The notes: a model not told the origin generated them from the letters alone. 64,000 bases of DNA from Tepidibacter thalassicus DSM 15285 (GCF_900129915.1 NZ_FQXH01000006.1:156379-220378), one strand, 5' to 3'. Positions 9,175 through 18,334 are shown, counted from the stretch's first letter. Program-made: numbers and translations.

Positions 9175-9339
9175 TTAAAAACGTTGTAATTTTAAATATT
9201 CATTTATAAGTTCATCTATTCTTCTACTTGTAAGTAATATTTCCTCTTTAAAAATATCTGGGTATTCTATATACCTATTAATTTCTTCTCTTAAATCCTC
9301 TATATTTTCCTTTAACATAACCAAACTGTCATTTTTCAT
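9175..9339 (-). CDS. Spo0E-like aspartyl-phosphatase mini-protein
   Basis: 54 aa, too short for most ORF lists. The product starts MKNDSLVMLKENIEDLREE and contains SRRIDELINEYLK. This corresponds to the Spo0E family motif (SQELDxLIxxY), with SRRID in place of SQELD. Spo0E proteins are two-helix phosphatases that dephosphorylate Spo0A~P and so delay sporulation, though many homologues have unknown targets. The start is ATG with SD GGTGAT. The last codons run into the terminator stem. It sits immediately downstream of the small IS-like element and could be co-transcribed from that element's promoter. Confidence 0.75.
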   Translation of the reverse strand: MKNDSLVMLKENIEDLREEINRYIEYPDIFKEEILLTSRRIDELINEYLKLQRF

Positions 9340-9390
9340 AATTATCACCACTTAGTCAGCTATATTTAAATAATTCCCAATCACATTTTT

Positions 9391-9488
9391 TGAACCTCTT
9401 ACGACTAAAGTCGCAAGATTCTTGGATAATCTCATCTATTGATAAGAAATTTACCAAGCTACCCCCATAGTTCCTATGGTTCTTTTTA
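9391..9488 (-). ncRNA. candidate omega-RNA-like transcript in the IS-like element
   Basis: A strong promoter (9492-9520) would transcribe a ~100-base RNA. It would fold as hairpin CCATAG-GAA-CTATGG (9465-9479), then a long stem closed by CTTGG/CCAAG (9421-9458), then the right-end hairpin (9398-9417). TnpB-associated guide RNAs end at the right end of their element with the flanking DNA as guide, and this layout is similar. No TnpB gene is adjacent. The call is inference from position and fold. Confidence 0.4.
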
Positions 9489-9491
9489 TTT

Positions 9492-9520
9492 ATTATAACA
9501 TATGTATTTAACTTTGTCGA
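9492..9520 (-). promoter_or_regulatory. promoter inside the IS-like element
   Basis: TCGACA, 17 bases, TATAAT on the minus strand. This is one of the best sigma-A type promoters in the window. It reads through the element toward the Spo0E-like gene. Confidence 0.65.
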
Positions 9521-9592
9521 CTTAACTCACGACTAAAATCACGAATGTGCAGTCAACTTTCTATTCAAAATACAGTATAAATATACATTCAT

Positions 9593-10507
9593 TTAATATG
9601 ATACATTATCTACTTCTTCATTTTCTCCTAAAATCTTCACATACATTTTATGAGGTAAACAAGCTATAATTTCTCCCTCTTTATCTATAAATCCTGTTTT
9701 TATACATATTTTATCATGACAATCTGCATCTATTATTTCTACTCCTCCATCATGAATATAAACATAATTATATCCAAACTTAGTAGTAATTTTTATTTTT
9801 TCTTCATAACTTTTATCTTGAATTAAAACTTTTTTATATGTTTTTCCTTGTACAACTATCTCAACCCACTTCTCAGACATATCATCTTTATTTTTAATAT
9901 TAAATATAATTCCTAAATTTACAATAATAAGAATTATTATCAAAATAACATCTAATTTCTTCAAATTATATAATTTAAACTCAACACCTTTTACATTTAA
10001 AGAATTTTGAATATTTTTATTTTTCATCAAAAAACCACAAACCAATCCCACAAATAATCCAGTTGGTATAGAAGATAATAATAATACAGGTAAATATATA
10101 AATATCCCAATATTTTGTATTATAATAGAAGCCATTATAAGTTGTCCTATATTGTGAAATATAGAACCTATTATACTTATCCCTATTAAACCATAATTAA
10201 TTTTATTTAACTTTAATATAATACCCATCACCACTAAACTCAAAATCCCACCAGCTATACTATATAAAAAAGCTGATAACCCTCCAAAAAACATCGAAGC
10301 CAATATTATCCTTATAACCAACACTACAAAAGTATCTTTAAATCCTATAAAAATCAAAGATATCAAAGTTATTATATTAGAAAGTCCTAATTTTGCTCCA
10401 GGAGCTATAGCTGTAAAAGGATTAGGCATATACATCTCTACTATGTATAAAATTAAACTTTGTGCTACCAATATTGACATAAATATTAGCTTTCTTGTCT
10501 TTTCCAT
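9593..10507 (-). CDS. Gx transporter family protein fused to a NusG domain II
   Basis: 304 aa. Residues 1 to about 170 form five or six membrane helices of the Gx-transporter/HepS component I-like family (AIAPGAKLGLSNIITL; GLFVGLVCG). An extra helix at ~185-200 leads to a soluble C-terminal ~90-residue domain (WVEIVVQGKTYKK; DADCHDKICIKTGFI; IACLPHKMYVKI). That domain is the stand-alone NusG domain II seen in clostridial small exported proteins, with the DCxDKxC and CLPH signatures. In many Clostridia these are two adjacent genes beside electron-transport or heptaprenyl-diphosphate genes. Here a single continuous frame joins them, with no sign of an internal stop. The cysteines suggest a redox or cofactor role outside the membrane, but function is not established. 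Confidence 0.8.
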   Translation of the reverse strand: MEKTRKLIFMSILVAQSLILYIVEMYMPNPFTAIAPGAKLGLSNIITLISLIFIGFKDTFVVLVIRIILASMFFGGLSAFLYSIAGGILSLVVMGIILKLNKINYGLIGISIIGSIFHNIGQLIMASIIIQNIGIFIYLPVLLLSSIPTGLFVGLVCGFLMKNKNIQNSLNVKGVEFKLYNLKKLDVILIIILIIVNLGIIFNIKNKDDMSEKWVEIVVQGKTYKKVLIQDKSYEEKIKITTKFGYNYVYIHDGGVEIIDADCHDKICIKTGFIDKEGEIIACLPHKMYVKILGENEEVDNVSY

Positions 10508-10581
10508 AAATACACCCCTATTTATATTTTCTATAACTATTATACTAAAAAATAATTATATATAAATGAATATTAATTTAA

Positions 10582-10613
10582 CAAAAAAGGACAACACAAT
10601 TTGTGTTGTCCCT
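10582..10613 (-). terminator. terminator after the EIIC-like gene
   Basis: GGACAACACAA/TTGTGTTGTCC inverted repeat followed by TTTTTTG on the minus strand. Confidence 0.85.
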
Positions 10614-10624
10614 AAAATCACTTA

Positions 10625-11665
10625 TTACGCAACAATTTCTTCTTTACTAGATGTTCCTCTTATCTCTTCAACTGTTCTAATTTTATAATTTTTAAATATT
10701 ATTGACCCTAAAAATCCTGCAGACATTCCCGCAAGTGCACAAAGTAACGCTGCTATAGTAACAGTTTTAGGATCATTAAATCCATACATAACCATTAATC
10801 CTGCTATTGGAGTTGCTGTTCCTGTTGCATTATTTATTAATCCAAATTGAGATACTATAATCCCAGCTAATCCTCCACCTATAAAATTAGTTACATAAAC
10901 AGGAATTGGATTTGCAGAAATTATATCTGCTTGAGTTAATGGCTCAATTGCAACTGCTATAGTTGTACTTCTATCACCAAATTTCATTCTATCAAAGAAC
11001 ACATAATTCATAAACGAAGATCCCATAACCGAAAGTGCCCCTATAGCCATTGGAAGTCCTTTAAGTCCAAGCATAGCAGTTAATGCCATTGAACTTAACG
11101 GTGCAGTAGCAACCACTGTAATAACTCCACCTAAAATAAATCCCATTATTATCGGGTTGCTATTTGCAGCTGAAGTTATTATACCACCTATATTTAATAA
11201 TGTAGCATCTACTACAGGAGTAGCAACATTACCTATCAATCTAGCAAGCGGTGCAACAAACACTATACATGTAATTAAATCTAATCCCGCTGGCACTTTC
11301 TTTTCTATTTTTGGCACTATAAAAGAAAGTAAATATCCTGCAACAAAACCTGGCAATATACCAAATCCTGCACAAGCACAACCTATTAATACAGCATAAA
11401 CCGGACTAACTCCTAAAGCCAATGGTACTAAAGTAGCCGCAGCTGCTCCACCCATACCTCCTGAAGCAAGTCCTGTATCTTTTAACAGTTTTATATGCAA
11501 CATATCTCCACCAACATAACTTTGAAAAGCTTCTACAAGAAAACTCGCTACAGCTGCATCAGCCAAAGCTCCCATAGCTTTCATTCCCTTTGGAGCTTTT
11601 AAACTAAATAATGAAAAAAGCGATAAACAAAATAATAACAAAATTGTTCCTTTAATTAGTTCCAT
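10625..11665 (-). CDS. PTS EIIC-like membrane protein (PTS_EIIC_2 / PfoR type)
   Basis: 346 aa, very hydrophobic, with about ten helices rich in Gly and Ala. It matches the PTS_EIIC_2 family, whose best-known member is PfoR, encoded next to perfringolysin O in C. perfringens. These proteins look like sugar-PTS permeases but lack EIIA and EIIB, and their substrate is unknown. The start is ATG with AAGGAGG. The XRE-cupin regulator gene is divergent, so the two probably form a regulator-target pair. A TAGACA-16-TATACT promoter lies at about 11741-11767. Confidence 0.82.
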   Translation of the reverse strand: MELIKGTILLLFCLSLFSLFSLKAPKGMKAMGALADAAVASFLVEAFQSYVGGDMLHIKLLKDTGLASGGMGGAAAATLVPLALGVSPVYAVLIGCACAGFGILPGFVAGYLLSFIVPKIEKKVPAGLDLITCIVFVAPLARLIGNVATPVVDATLLNIGGIITSAANSNPIIMGFILGGVITVVATAPLSSMALTAMLGLKGLPMAIGALSVMGSSFMNYVFFDRMKFGDRSTTIAVAIEPLTQADIISANPIPVYVTNFIGGGLAGIIVSQFGLINNATGTATPIAGLMVMYGFNDPKTVTIAALLCALAGMSAGFLGSIIFKNYKIRTVEEIRGTSSKEEIVA

Positions 11666-11740
11666 TAAATTTAACCTCCTTAATAATAAAAAAATGTCGA
11701 CAATTTTATGTATTTTTTAAGCATACAAAACACAATTCTT

Positions 11741-11767
11741 AGTATATCAAAAAATTTTATAATGTCT
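11741..11767 (-). promoter_or_regulatory. putative promoter of the EIIC-like gene
   Basis: TAGACA, 16 bases, TATACT on the minus strand, inside the 254-base divergent spacer. The rest of the spacer is AT-rich and shows nothing clear apart from the XRE-side -10. Confidence 0.45.
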
Positions 11768-11861
11768 ATACTTTTTTTCATTTTTTTATTATTTTTTTCA
11801 CAATTTCGAAACAATCTGGGTTAAATAATTTAGTTACATATAGATATTACTAATTAATTTG

Positions 11862-11870
11862 TGGTATAAT
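11862..11870 (+). promoter_or_regulatory. extended -10 promoter of the XRE-cupin gene
   Basis: TGGTATAAT (TGn plus a consensus -10) lies about 50 bases before the ATG. No good -35 is seen, which is common for extended -10 promoters. Confidence 0.5.
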
Positions 11871-11919
11871 TTACTTATCTAAACAACTTATAAAACAACA
11901 AATAGTAAAGGAGAGTGCA

Positions 11920-12453
11920 ATGGAGTTAGGAGAGAAAATTAAATATTTTAGAAAGAAAAAAGGATTAACTATAAAAGAATTATCTGAACTTACAAACTTA
12001 TCTATAGGGTTTATAAGTAACTTAGAAAGAAATTTAAACAGCCCTTCCGTAAGTAATTTACAACTTATATGTGAAGTTCTTGGAATAAATTTAATGGAAA
12101 TTTTACAATCTACTAGCGAAAAAGATTTCATAATTCGCAAAAATGAAAGAAAAGAAATATTTACTACAGAAGATAAAAAAATAAAATTCGAAATGCTAAC
12201 TAATGGCAATAAAGAATTAAACGGTATTTCTATATCAATTGAAGGCAATAGTAAATACAGCGACATTTCTTGGGGACATAATTATGATGAACTTGGAATT
12301 GTTGTAAAAGGGTCTCTTGAAATACAGATAAATAATGAAACATATTTACTAAAAGAAGGAGATAGCATATATGTAAGTAAATTTACACCTCATAGATATA
12401 GAAATCCTTCTAATGAAATCAATATTACTTATTGGTTTTCTGTAAAAGAATAA
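11920..12453 (+). CDS. XRE-family regulator with C-terminal cupin domain
   Basis: 177 aa. Residues 5-60 are a lambda-repressor type helix-turn-helix (GLTIKELSELTNLSIGFISN). Residues ~105-175 form a small cupin barrel (DELGIVVKGSLEIQI; GDSIYVSKFTPHRYRNP). Such proteins repress or activate nearby transport genes, with the cupin binding a small ligand. The start is ATG with SD AAAGGAGAG. It is divergent from the EIIC-like gene and is followed by its own terminator. The ligand is unknown. Confidence 0.9.
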   Translation: MELGEKIKYFRKKKGLTIKELSELTNLSIGFISNLERNLNSPSVSNLQLICEVLGINLMEILQSTSEKDFIIRKNERKEIFTTEDKKIKFEMLTNGNKELNGISISIEGNSKYSDISWGHNYDELGIVVKGSLEIQINNETYLLKEGDSIYVSKFTPHRYRNPSNEINITYWFSVKE

Positions 12454-12454
12454 T

Positions 12455-12488
12455 AAAAAGTCTACTGCATATGCAGTAGACTTTTTTC
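12455..12488 (+). terminator. terminator shared by converging genes
   Basis: AAAAGTCTACTGCATATGCAGTAGACTTTTTT, a perfect inverted repeat with a T run after the XRE gene. It can also serve the converging ptsG transcript. Confidence 0.88.
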
Positions 12489-12491
12489 AAT

Positions 12492-14504
12492 TTATTTTAT
12501 AGTAACTATATTTTTGTCCCCAGCTTTAACTTCTTTACCAACTTTCACTGAAACACTTTGACCTTCAGCTAAATTAGTAAATACTATAGGAGTTATTGTA
12601 GAAGCAGCCTTTTCTTTAACAACTTTTAAATCAACTTTAAGTACAGGCTGTCCTGCTTTTACTTTATCTCCTTCTTTAACTAAAGCTTCAAATCCCTCAC
12701 CTTGTAAGTTAACTGTATCTATACCAAAGTGCACTAAAACTTCTTGACCGTTATCAGCAGTAAATCCTATAGCGTGTTTTGTTGGGAAGAATGTAGTTAT
12801 TACTCCATCAACAGGAGATACTACCTCTCCATTTACTGGTTCTATAGCAAATCCATCACCCATTATTTTTTGAGAAAACACTTGATCTGGTACGTCTTTT
12901 ATATCTAAAATTTTACCATTTAATGGTGATACAAAATCCAATTTATCACTAGTTACCACTGCTTCACTTTTTTCTTCATCTGCAACAACTGGAGTTTTTC
13001 CTGACATAATATCTTTTATTTGGCTCTTTAATGTATCAGATTTTGGTCCAAATATAGCTTGTAAGTTATTACCCACTTCAAGAACTCCAGATGCTCCTAA
13101 AGCTTTTAATTCGTCTTTATCAACTTTCTTTATATCATTAACTGTTATTCTAAGTCTTGTTATACATGCATCTAACTTACTTATATTTTCTTTTCCACCT
13201 AAAGCTTTTAATATTCCATAAGCAAGTTCTGTTCCCGATGTACTTTTAGCTTTTACTTCTTCTCCTTCTTCTTCTCTACCAGGAGTTTTTAAATTAAATG
13301 TTCTAATAGCAAATCTAAATCCAATATAATAAATTACTGCAAAACCTAATCCCACTAATATTACTAACCACCAAGCTGTTCTGTTTGGAAGCACACCATA
13401 TAGTAAGAAATCTATAACTCCACCAGAGAATGTCATACCTATCTTAACACCTAATATGTGCATTAACATAAATGATAATCCCGCAAATAAACAGTGTACT
13501 GCGTATAAAACTGGTGCTACGAATAAGAAAGTAAATTCTATTGGTTCTGTAATACCTGTTAAGAAAGATGTAAGTGCTGCTGAAGCCATTATACCTCCAA
13601 CTAAAGCTTTCTTTTCAGGTTTAGCTTCGTGATACATAGCAAGTGCTGCTGCTGGAAGTCCAAACATCATAAATGGGAATTTACCAGTCATAAACGTACC
13701 CGCTGTTAATTCCACACCATCTTTTATTTGAGCAAAGAAAATTCTTTGATCTCCTCTGACAATTTCTCCTGCTTTATTTACATATTCTCCAAATTCAAAC
13801 CAGAATGGCGAATAGAATATATGATGAAGTCCAAATGGTATTAACGATCTTTCAATTACTCCAAATACAAAAGCCGCCAATGTCCTATTTGCATCTATCA
13901 TACTATATGAGAACCAGTTTAATCCATGTTGAACTGGAGGCCATATGAATAACATTAAAAGACCTAATACTAAAGATGATACTGCAGTTACAATAGGAAC
14001 AAATCTTTTTCCTGCAAAGAATCCTAAATAAGGAGGAAGTTCCATATTGTAATATTTTTTGTACATAATCGCTGCTAAAACCCCAACAATAAGACCACCA
14101 AATACTCCTGTTTGAAGAGTTGAAATACCTAAAACATTTGCATAAGCTGGATTTGCTCCAACCATATCAGGTTTTATTCCTCCAGCTGTTCCCATAGTAA
14201 CATTCATTACTAAGAAACCTATAACAGCTGCAATACCTGCAACTCCTTCTCCATCAGCAAGTCCCACTGCAACCCCTATTGCAAATAATAATGCAAGGTT
14301 TGCAAATACAATTCCACCTGATTGTTCCATAACTTTAGCGACACTTTGAATCCAACCTGCTCCTAAAAATGGTAACTTAGCTAAAGTAGCTTCATTTTGC
14401 ATTGCATTACCAAAAGCAAGAAGCAATCCTGCCGCAGGTAATATTGCAACTGGAAGCATTAACGCTTTACCAATTTGTTGCAAAACACCAAATAATTTTT
14501 TCAT
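12492..14504 (-). CDS. ptsG: glucose PTS enzyme IICBA
   Basis: 670 aa, colinear with B. subtilis PtsG. The IIC permease (1-~405) includes [17 protein letters not shown] and the TGITEPIEF motif. IIB (~420-500) has phospho-cysteine motif [12 protein letters not shown] (~525-670) has TKHAIGF and the active histidine in [11 protein letters not shown]. The enzyme phosphorylates glucose as it crosses the membrane, with phosphate from HPr. SD is AAAGGAGA. The leader holds a RAT/terminator switch and the promoter overlaps a cre-like site, so it should be induced by glucose through antitermination and tuned by CcpA. No GlcT gene is adjacent. Confidence 0.95.
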   Translation of the reverse strand: MKKLFGVLQQIGKALMLPVAILPAAGLLLAFGNAMQNEATLAKLPFLGAGWIQSVAKVMEQSGGIVFANLALLFAIGVAVGLADGEGVAGIAAVIGFLVMNVTMGTAGGIKPDMVGANPAYANVLGISTLQTGVFGGLIVGVLAAIMYKKYYNMELPPYLGFFAGKRFVPIVTAVSSLVLGLLMLFIWPPVQHGLNWFSYSMIDANRTLAAFVFGVIERSLIPFGLHHIFYSPFWFEFGEYVNKAGEIVRGDQRIFFAQIKDGVELTAGTFMTGKFPFMMFGLPAAALAMYHEAKPEKKALVGGIMASAALTSFLTGITEPIEFTFLFVAPVLYAVHCLFAGLSFMLMHILGVKIGMTFSGGVIDFLLYGVLPNRTAWWLVILVGLGFAVIYYIGFRFAIRTFNLKTPGREEEGEEVKAKSTSGTELAYGILKALGGKENISKLDACITRLRITVNDIKKVDKDELKALGASGVLEVGNNLQAIFGPKSDTLKSQIKDIMSGKTPVVADEEKSEAVVTSDKLDFVSPLNGKILDIKDVPDQVFSQKIMGDGFAIEPVNGEVVSPVDGVITTFFPTKHAIGFTADNGQEVLVHFGIDTVNLQGEGFEALVKEGDKVKAGQPVLKVDLKVVKEKAASTITPIVFTNLAEGQSVSVKVGKEVKAGDKNIVTIK

Positions 14505-14582
14505 ATACTTTTCTCCTTTCTTATAATAATTTTTTCGTCAAAACACTGATAATAATTCCTTTTAGTGGTTATGATTCTTATA

Positions 14583-14696
14583 AAAAATAAAAAGGCACAA
14601 GCAAAGTCTTTGGTATACATAGTATTCCTTCATATGAACTAAATAATTCATATAAAAACATATCCTCAACGTATACCCAAAACTTTTGCTCATGCC
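14583..14696 (-). terminator. conditional terminator in the ptsG leader
   Basis: On the minus strand GGCATGAGCAAAAGTTTTGG ... ACCAAAGACTTTGCTTGTGCC forms a long hairpin followed by TTTTTATTTTTT. Its 5' arm overlaps the 3' part of the RAT, so the antiterminator fold blocks it. Confidence 0.85.
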
Positions 14697-14714
14697 TGAT
14701 CGAATCAGTAACAC
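14689..14714 (-). promoter_or_regulatory. RAT antiterminator site of ptsG (GlcT/LicT type)
   Basis: Minus strand GTGTTACTGATTCGATCAGG followed by CATGAG. This is nearly the B. subtilis ptsG RAT as I remember it. A BglG-family protein binding here would stabilise antitermination when its PTS sugar is present. Confidence 0.85.
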
Positions 14715-14765
14715 ACAAAATAAATTTTGAGTTATTAAATTTTATTAATACTTTTTACATTTATA

Positions 14766-14804
14766 ATATTATCATAATTCAAAATTGTTTGCAACCGTTT
14801 TCTT
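14766..14804 (-). promoter_or_regulatory. ptsG promoter overlapped by cre-like site
   Basis: TTGCAA, 17 bases, TAATAT on the minus strand. The -35 box lies inside GAAAACGGTTGCAA (14789-14804), a close fit to the CcpA operator consensus (TGNAANCGNTNNCA). CcpA binding here should compete with RNA polymerase. Confidence 0.55.
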
Positions 14805-14851
14805 TAATTTTTTTTAACAAATTAATGTCGAATTTAATTATATATTGCCAT

Positions 14852-14912
14852 AAAAAGGAATAAAACTATATATAATATATAATTACTTGTATATAATTTT
14901 ATTCCTTTTTTA
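14852..14912 (-). terminator. terminator after the PfkB kinase gene
   Basis: AAAAAGGAATAAAA ... TTTTATTCCTTTTT inverted repeat with an AT-rich loop, downstream of the kinase stop. Together with the ptsG leader and promoter it fills the 418-base gap at 14505-14922. Confidence 0.7.
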
Positions 14913-14922
14913 AACTGTATTT

Positions 14923-15876
14923 TTAATATTTAATTTCTATCCAATCAGTAGATTTAATGGTATTTTCAACCAATTCATAACTCATATCTGGATGTATTGT
15001 TTCCTCATGAGATATTGTAATAATAGACATTCCAATAGCAAATTTAACAATTTCTTCTATAGAAAGGTTATTCATATAACCATATCCAAGTCCTGCAACA
15101 AATGAATCTCCAGCACCTGTCACATTCTTAACTACTACATTATTTGCTTTAATTTTGCCCGACTTTAATTCATTACAATAATAAATTCCCTCTTCATCTA
15201 AACTTATAAATACATTTTCTATACCTAATGATAGAAAGTAATCACCAGCTCTTTTTAAATCTCTATCATCTTTTATTTTAAATCCAACTAACACTTCTGC
15301 TTCATGTCTGTTTGGCTTTATTGTGTGAAAGTATTTTATTAGATGTCTTATATTTTCAGCTTTATTAGCAGAAATAGGATCTAATATGAATTTTGTTTTT
15401 CCTTTAAATTTTGTCAATATGTACTCCAAAATTTCAGGATTATCTGCATCTAAACATGTAAATTCAGAATTTTCTATAATATCTGCTTTTGAATCAATAA
15501 ATTCAAAATTCATTTCATCAATGCTTTTCATGTCAGCTATAGCAGACACCATTTCACCATTTTCATCTAAAATAGCCATATATGTTGGAGTTCCTCCATT
15601 TTTTAAAATTAACGATTCACTCATATCATATCCAATTATTTTAGAATGCTCAAGCATACTTCTTCCTTTTGAATCATCCCCTAAAATAGAAATAAATTTT
15701 GTATTTACACCTACTCGTGCCATATTTTCTGCAATATTTCTGCATACTCCTCCAAACGATATTTTTATATTACCTGGTGTAGAATCAAATGGCTTATAAT
15801 TACAACTACTAAATCCTATTATATCAACAAGCGAAGCTCCAAAAACTAAAATATAAGGTTCACTTTTAACACTCAT
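14923..15876 (-). CDS. psuK: PfkB-family kinase, probably pseudouridine kinase
   Basis: 317 aa from the ATG at 15876. The ATG two codons earlier abuts AGGAGAG and is less likely. The ribokinase fold shows NPG-like substrate motif TPGNIKISFGGVCRNIAENMA and the catalytic NVTGAGDSF near the C-terminus. The pattern PGxIxxxxGGVxRNIAxN and the DExGEM/DM region resemble E. coli PsuK, which phosphorylates pseudouridine to pseudouridine 5'-phosphate. The usual partner PsuG is not adjacent. Other PfkB substrates remain possible. It is a single-gene unit. Confidence 0.65.
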   Translation of the reverse strand: MSVKSEPYILVFGASLVDIIGFSSCNYKPFDSTPGNIKISFGGVCRNIAENMARVGVNTKFISILGDDSKGRSMLEHSKIIGYDMSESLILKNGGTPTYMAILDENGEMVSAIADMKSIDEMNFEFIDSKADIIENSEFTCLDADNPEILEYILTKFKGKTKFILDPISANKAENIRHLIKYFHTIKPNRHEAEVLVGFKIKDDRDLKRAGDYFLSLGIENVFISLDEEGIYYCNELKSGKIKANNVVVKNVTGAGDSFVAGLGYGYMNNLSIEEIVKFAIGMSIITISHEETIHPDMSYELVENTIKSTDWIEIKY

Positions 15877-16018
15877 TTTCATCTCTCCTTTTAATAGTCA
15901 ACCATAATATTTTATCATATTTTGAGTTTTTTTGTAGTATTATATAAAATATAATCGAAAAAATAATAAGCAAATTAAAAGACTCAACAAGTCGCACTGA
16001 CTTATGAGCCCTTTAAAA

Positions 16019-16300
16019 TTATACATCAATTTCAAATACTTTATCTAATCTTGTTAATTCAAAGACCTTCATAACGTTCGGATTCATTGAATGAAGTGTT
16101 AACCTTCCATTTACCTCCTTACACTTTTTATATATTCCTACTAATACTCCAAGTCCCGTACTATCTATAAATGTACAATTTCTAAAATTAAGTGTAAAAT
16201 TTTTTTTCCCTTCATTCATTAAATCATTTACTCTTTGTCTAAATTCACTAGCTTCTTCTACCGCAAAGTTCTCAGGTATTAAAATACTTACTTCGCTCAT
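16019..16300 (-). CDS. STAS-domain anti-sigma factor antagonist (RsbV/SpoIIAA-like)
   Basis: 93 aa, a single STAS domain. The phospho-serine motif is in CTFIDSTGLGVLVGIY (Ser about 57-58). In partner switching the unphosphorylated form binds the kinase of the RsbW type and frees its target. It is the last gene of a four-gene operon, 11 bp after the chemoreceptor, and is separated from its likely kinase partner by that receptor. No sigma factor gene lies in the operon, so the output may be a different protein. Confidence 0.9.
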   Translation of the reverse strand: MSEVSILIPENFAVEEASEFRQRVNDLMNEGKKNFTLNFRNCTFIDSTGLGVLVGIYKKCKEVNGRLTLHSMNPNVMKVFELTRLDKVFEIDV

Positions 16301-16311
16301 TCACAATCACC

Positions 16312-18303
16312 TCAAATTTTAAATTTTCTCACAAGATCATTTAAATTGTTTGCCATGGCACTAGTTTCTTCTGAAGTAGCAGCTAAGTTTTGAATTACCG
16401 AAGATAATTCCTCTGTTGCTGTAGCAACCTCTTGACTGTTTAATGCTGTAGTTTCAGTATTAGTTGCCACCGAATCAATAAGAGTTATTATTTGATCAGA
16501 ACTTGCAACTTCATCTTTCGTAACATCTACTATTTCCTCAATATCTTTTACTATTTGTTCAACTGCATCTATAATACTTACAAATGCTTTATCCGTATCA
16601 CTGGCCACGACAACTCCATTATCTACTACTTTCTTACAAATATTCATTGACTGCACAGCTTTATCTATTTGAATTACCATTTCATTTACTAATAACGATA
16701 TTTCATTTGCTTCTACATTTGTTTGTTCTGAAAGCTTTCTAACTTCATCTGCTACAACTGCAAATCCTCTTCCATGCTCTCCAGCTCTTGCAGCTTCAAT
16801 AGTAGCATTTAATGCCAATAAACTTGTTTGATCTGAAATATTATTAATTGTACTGACAATTCCACTGACCTTTTTAGAAAGTTCATCTAATGATTTTAAT
16901 ATATTCTCCGTTTCCGTTGAAACATTATTAATATTTTTAATAGCTTCAACAGTTTCCTTAACTTTAATTCTTCCTTCATGAGCAACATTTACAGTATGAT
17001 CAGAATTATTTTTTGCTGTACTTGCTTTACTTTGAGCTATTTGAATTAAGCTTGAAAGTTGAACTAAAACTTCAGATGTTTTAACTATTGAATTATTTTG
17101 ATTATCTGTATTAGCTGCAACTTCTTGTATATTATTAGATATTTCTTCAGTTGATGCACTTATTTCTTCAGTTGATGCAGATAATTCCTCAGAAGATGCT
17201 GCTAATTCTTTTGAACCTTGTCTTACATGTTTTATTATATTCGACTGATGTTCAATCATATTATTAAAATATTCACCTAATGTTTGTATTTCATCTCTCG
17301 TATTTATATTTGATCTAACTGTTAAATCACCATTACCTGCTTTAGTCATTAATGATTCTAATTCTTTTATTGGATTTATTATATTTTTATTAGTGAGTAA
17401 ATATGCTAAAATTATAGAAATAAAAAGAGATATTACAACAATCATTATTGTATTATTTTTTATTTTTATTGCTGAAGCCATATATTCATCATAATTAGCA
17501 GTTACTGCTACAACCCAATTATTCACAGGAGCAAAAACTACAAACTTATACACTCCTTCATATGTATAATATCCTTCTCCAGTTTCACCTGATTTCATTT
17601 TATCAACTATTTTTTTCAACTCAACATTATCTGTATTTCCTAAATTCTCATTCAATATTTTTTCTTTTTTAGGATGATAAACAAACAAACCATTTCTATC
17701 AATCATATAAGCATATCCATGTTTACCAACCTTTATTTCTGCAACATGCTTTGAAATAACATCAAAATTAATACTTGCACATATTGTACCTACAACTTTA
17801 TTATCAAACATTAAAGGATAAGCAATTGCTATTACAGGTTTATTACTAACTTTAGATAAAATAACTTCACTTTGAGCAGGCGAACCTCCTAATGCTTTTT
17901 TTATGTACAATCTATCACTTAAATCAATATCAAAATTTTCATATTTACTACTTATAACACCTTTTCCAGAAGCATCTGTAATAAACAACATGTCGATTTT
18001 ATCTTTATTTTCATCCTGTAGTTTTGATAAATACTCATAAACTTCATAACTCCCTCCACTATATGCTGCTTTAACAAAATCTTCATTATAACTTAAAAGT
18101 TTAACATACATATTTACTGAATTTATACTCTCTTGTATAGACTCTGCTGTTTGTACTGCAAGTTTTCTTAATTCTTGTTCAGTTACATGCTGCATTGTAC
18201 GCGAAGTCATAAAACTAGAAGTAAACCCTAAAATAATAAGCGGAATCGATATGAATATTAAAAACATAAAAATTAATTTGATCTTTAAACTTATTTTCTT
18301 CAT
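16312..18303 (-). CDS. methyl-accepting chemotaxis protein with Cache sensor
   Basis: 663 aa. TM1 is at about 9-30, an extracellular double-Cache-like domain at ~35-280, and TM2 at ~285-305. HAMP follows, then a long coiled-coil signalling domain ending at 663. The hairpin tip reads [20 protein letters not shown] followed by [16 protein letters not shown], the standard receptor signature that binds CheA and CheW. It sits between an RsbW-like kinase gene and an RsbV-like gene in one operon. This suggests that its signal is shared with, or set by, the partner-switching pair. No che genes are in the window. Confidence 0.93.
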   Translation of the reverse strand: MKKISLKIKLIFMFLIFISIPLIILGFTSSFMTSRTMQHVTEQELRKLAVQTAESIQESINSVNMYVKLLSYNEDFVKAAYSGGSYEVYEYLSKLQDENKDKIDMLFITDASGKGVISSKYENFDIDLSDRLYIKKALGGSPAQSEVILSKVSNKPVIAIAYPLMFDNKVVGTICASINFDVISKHVAEIKVGKHGYAYMIDRNGLFVYHPKKEKILNENLGNTDNVELKKIVDKMKSGETGEGYYTYEGVYKFVVFAPVNNWVVAVTANYDEYMASAIKIKNNTIMIVVISLFISIILAYLLTNKNIINPIKELESLMTKAGNGDLTVRSNINTRDEIQTLGEYFNNMIEHQSNIIKHVRQGSKELAASSEELSASTEEISASTEEISNNIQEVAANTDNQNNSIVKTSEVLVQLSSLIQIAQSKASTAKNNSDHTVNVAHEGRIKVKETVEAIKNINNVSTETENILKSLDELSKKVSGIVSTINNISDQTSLLALNATIEAARAGEHGRGFAVVADEVRKLSEQTNVEANEISLLVNEMVIQIDKAVQSMNICKKVVDNGVVVASDTDKAFVSIIDAVEQIVKDIEEIVDVTKDEVASSDQIITLIDSVATNTETTALNSQEVATATEELSSVIQNLAATSEETSAMANNLNDLVRKFKI

Positions 18304-18334
18304 TTTATCCTCCTTCCAAAGCTAGAATTATTGA

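Larger units (their letters stand above)
9390..9557 (-). mobile_element. non-autonomous IS200/IS605-like element, no transposase gene
   Basis: About 170 bases. The right end on the minus strand has a perfect hairpin CTTGCGAC-TTTA-GTCGTAAG (one G-U pair) flanked by AAGAAT and AGGTTCA. That arrangement is typical of the right end of IS200/IS605 elements. A related imperfect motif, CGTGATTTTAGTCGTG, lies near the other end at 9527-9545. There is no tnpA or tnpB reading frame inside. It resembles a palindrome-associated MITE derived from an IS605-type element. Boundaries are approximate. Confidence 0.55.

Noticed and set aside
16312..18303. Chemotaxis operon
   Set aside because: No CheA, CheW, CheY or flagellar gene is present. 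The receptor belongs to a partner-switching operon.
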